The notes under the pieces were generated by a model. The model saw nothing but the letters and a program-made list of their open reading frames with translations, made no database searches and was not told the origin of the DNA. From the NCBI GenBank assembly GCA_036267875.1, contig DATAVE010000172.1, positions 1-34,274 on the forward strand: DNA of 34,274 bases, in the 5' to 3' direction. This stretch comes from DASZTV01 sp036267875 (GTDB lineage: Bacteria > Actinomycetota > Actinomycetes > JAFAQI01). Both the position numbers and the translations under genes were made by a program. Below, piece after piece: positions 33,381-34,274 of this stretch. Every line of letters begins with the position of its first letter. Position 1 is the stretch's first letter.

Positions 33381-34274
33381 ATGTCGAAGCGTCGTCTCGT
33401 CGTCACCGCTGTTCTCGCTGGCCAGTCCCAGTCCGAGGTTGCCCGCGCTTACGGGGTCTCGCAGGGTTGGGTCAGTCGGCTCATGGCCCGTTACCGGATC
33501 GAGGGCGAGGCCGCGTTCGAGCCGCTGTCCCGCGCCCCCGCGTCCAGGCCGGGCGCGACCTCGCCTCAGGCCGTCGAGCTGGTCTTACGGCTGCGCAAGG
33601 AGCTCACCGAGGCGGGTCTGGACGCCGGTGCGGACACGATCGCCTGGCACTTGACCCGCCACCACGCCACGACGCTGTCCCGAGCGACGATCAACCGGAT
33701 CCTGGTCCGGGCCGGCGCGGTGACGGCGGACCCGTCGAAGCGTCCGAAGAGCAGCTACCTGCGGTTCGCAGCCGACCAGCCGAACGAGTGCTGGCAGGCC
33801 GACTTCACCCACTACCGGCTCACCGACGGCACCCGCCACGTCACCCACCGCGGCGGCATCCGACGCATTGAGGAAGGCACCGACGTCGAGATCCTGACCT
33901 GGCTCGACGACTGCTCCCGATATGCCCTGTCGGTGACCGCGCACCGGCCGGTTACCGGTCCGGTGGTGCTCGCGACCTTCCGCAAAACCGCTGCTACCTC
34001 TGGCTTTCCGGCATCCACGCTGACCGACAACGGCCGCGTCTTCACCGTCCGACTCTTCGGCGGCACCCCCGGCCGCAACCACCTCGAGCACGAACTACGA
34101 GAACGCAACATCACGCAGAAGAACGGCAAGCCCAACCACCCGCAGACCCAAGGCAAAGTCGAACGCTTCCAGCAGACCCTGAAGAAATGGCTACGCGCCC
34201 AGCAGCCGCAACCGGCCACCCTCGGGGAGTTACAGGCCCTGCTCGACACCTTCGTCGAGCTCTACAACCACCGC
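33381..34274 (+). CDS. IS481-family DDE transposase, 3' end outside window
   Basis: The frame is open from the ATG at 33381 to the window edge, 298 codons. An N-terminal helix-turn-helix (SQSEVARAYGVSQGWVSRLMARY) is followed by KRPKSSYLRF and the integrase catalytic core: Asp in WQADFTHYRL, Asp in STLTDNGRVF and Glu in QGKVERFQQTLKKW, a complete DDE triad. Compared with the usual DGTDVEILTWLDD spacing, 16 residues are inserted after DGT (bases 33834-33881), starting RHVTHRGG and ending in a second EEGT. The inserted DNA is flanked by GGCACC on both sides and keeps the frame, so the gene may still be active. The start was not extended upstream because the conserved HTH begins near this ATG. 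Confidence 0.88.
   Translation, partial: MSKRRLVVTAVLAGQSQSEVARAYGVSQGWVSRLMARYRIEGEAAFEPLSRAPASRPGATSPQAVELVLRLRKELTEAGLDAGADTIAWHLTRHHATTLSRATINRILVRAGAVTADPSKRPKSSYLRFAADQPNECWQADFTHYRLTDGTRHVTHRGGIRRIEEGTDVEILTWLDDCSRYALSVTAHRPVTGPVVLATFRKTAATSGFPASTLTDNGRVFTVRLFGGTPGRNHLEHELRERNITQKNGKPNHPQTQGKVERFQQTLKKWLRAQQPQPATLGELQALLDTFVELYNHR

Larger units (their letters stand above)
33288..34274 (+). mobile_element. IS481-family insertion sequence, right end outside window
   Basis: The element holds one DDE transposase gene and a left end with a TGTCCTG-GTT-CAGGACA palindrome (33288-33304) and tandem 23-nt repeats (33300-33345). The exact left terminus cannot be fixed because the right end and target-site duplication lie outside. 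It sits downstream of der, disrupting no visible gene. Confidence 0.75.

Noticed and set aside
33095..33871. Plus-strand frame of 258 codons overlapping the transposase
   Set aside because: The transposase frame from 33381 has a complete DDE core and HTH; the other frame has no recognisable domain.

Overview
The window is high-GC DNA from an actinobacterium. Its backbone keeps the gene order of the Mycobacterium tuberculosis Rv1693-Rv1713 block and the matching Streptomyces region: small acidic protein, tlyA, nadK, recN, steA, mctB-like, pyrG, NUDIX, xerD, parA, scpA, scpB, rluB-type, cmk, der. The aroH-tyrA-cmk and NUDIX-ald-xerD arrangements look more Streptomyces- or Nocardioides-like than mycobacterial. 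The genus cannot be named from the sequence alone.

Layout. 1-5883: 3' part of a giant secreted or surface repeat protein, open at the window's left edge. It carries DUF11-like domains, an alternating A-B-A-B-A-B-A series of cadherin/Ig-like modules each with a Cys pair, a Gly-rich hinge and an unrecognised basic C-terminal domain. 5903-7584 (minus strand): DUF1015 protein and an SCP2-like protein. 7639-9528: small acidic protein, tlyA, nadK. 9525-12391: two Tat-exported proteins (DUF1800 and DUF1501) inserted between nadK and recN. 12396-16291: recN, steA, mctB-like. 16302-19885: an envelope module of MraY/WecA-like transferase, MurJ-like flippase and GT4 glycosyltransferase. 19948-24436: pyrG, NUDIX, ald, xerD. 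24586-28823: parA, an RHH-like partner, a membrane protein resembling a catalytically dead site-2 protease, scpA, scpB, and an RluB-type pseudouridine synthase. 28877-33047: aroH, tyrA, cmk, plsC, der. 33048-33380: intergenic DNA with two hairpins and a tandem-repeat IS end. 33381-34274: IS481-type transposase cut by the window's right edge.

How the genes work together. Most of the window is housekeeping: ribosome maturation (tlyA, rluB-type, der), nucleotides and cofactors (nadK, pyrG, cmk), recombination and chromosome organisation (recN, xerD, parA, scpA, scpB), tyrosine and alanine metabolism (aroH, tyrA, ald) and the envelope (steA, mctB-like, MraY-like, MurJ-like, GT4, plsC). Many junctions overlap by 4 nt (ATGA or GTGA), indicating translational coupling. 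Several transcription units start with TAnnnT placed 6-8 nt before an ATG or GTG and no Shine-Dalgarno, the signature of leaderless mRNAs.

The least explained parts are the repeat protein with its C-terminal domain, the DUF1800/DUF1501 pair, the MraY-like/MurJ/GT4 module, the dead-protease-like membrane protein beside scpA, and the IS481 end. I did not find convincing evidence for a wholly new defence or mobile system.
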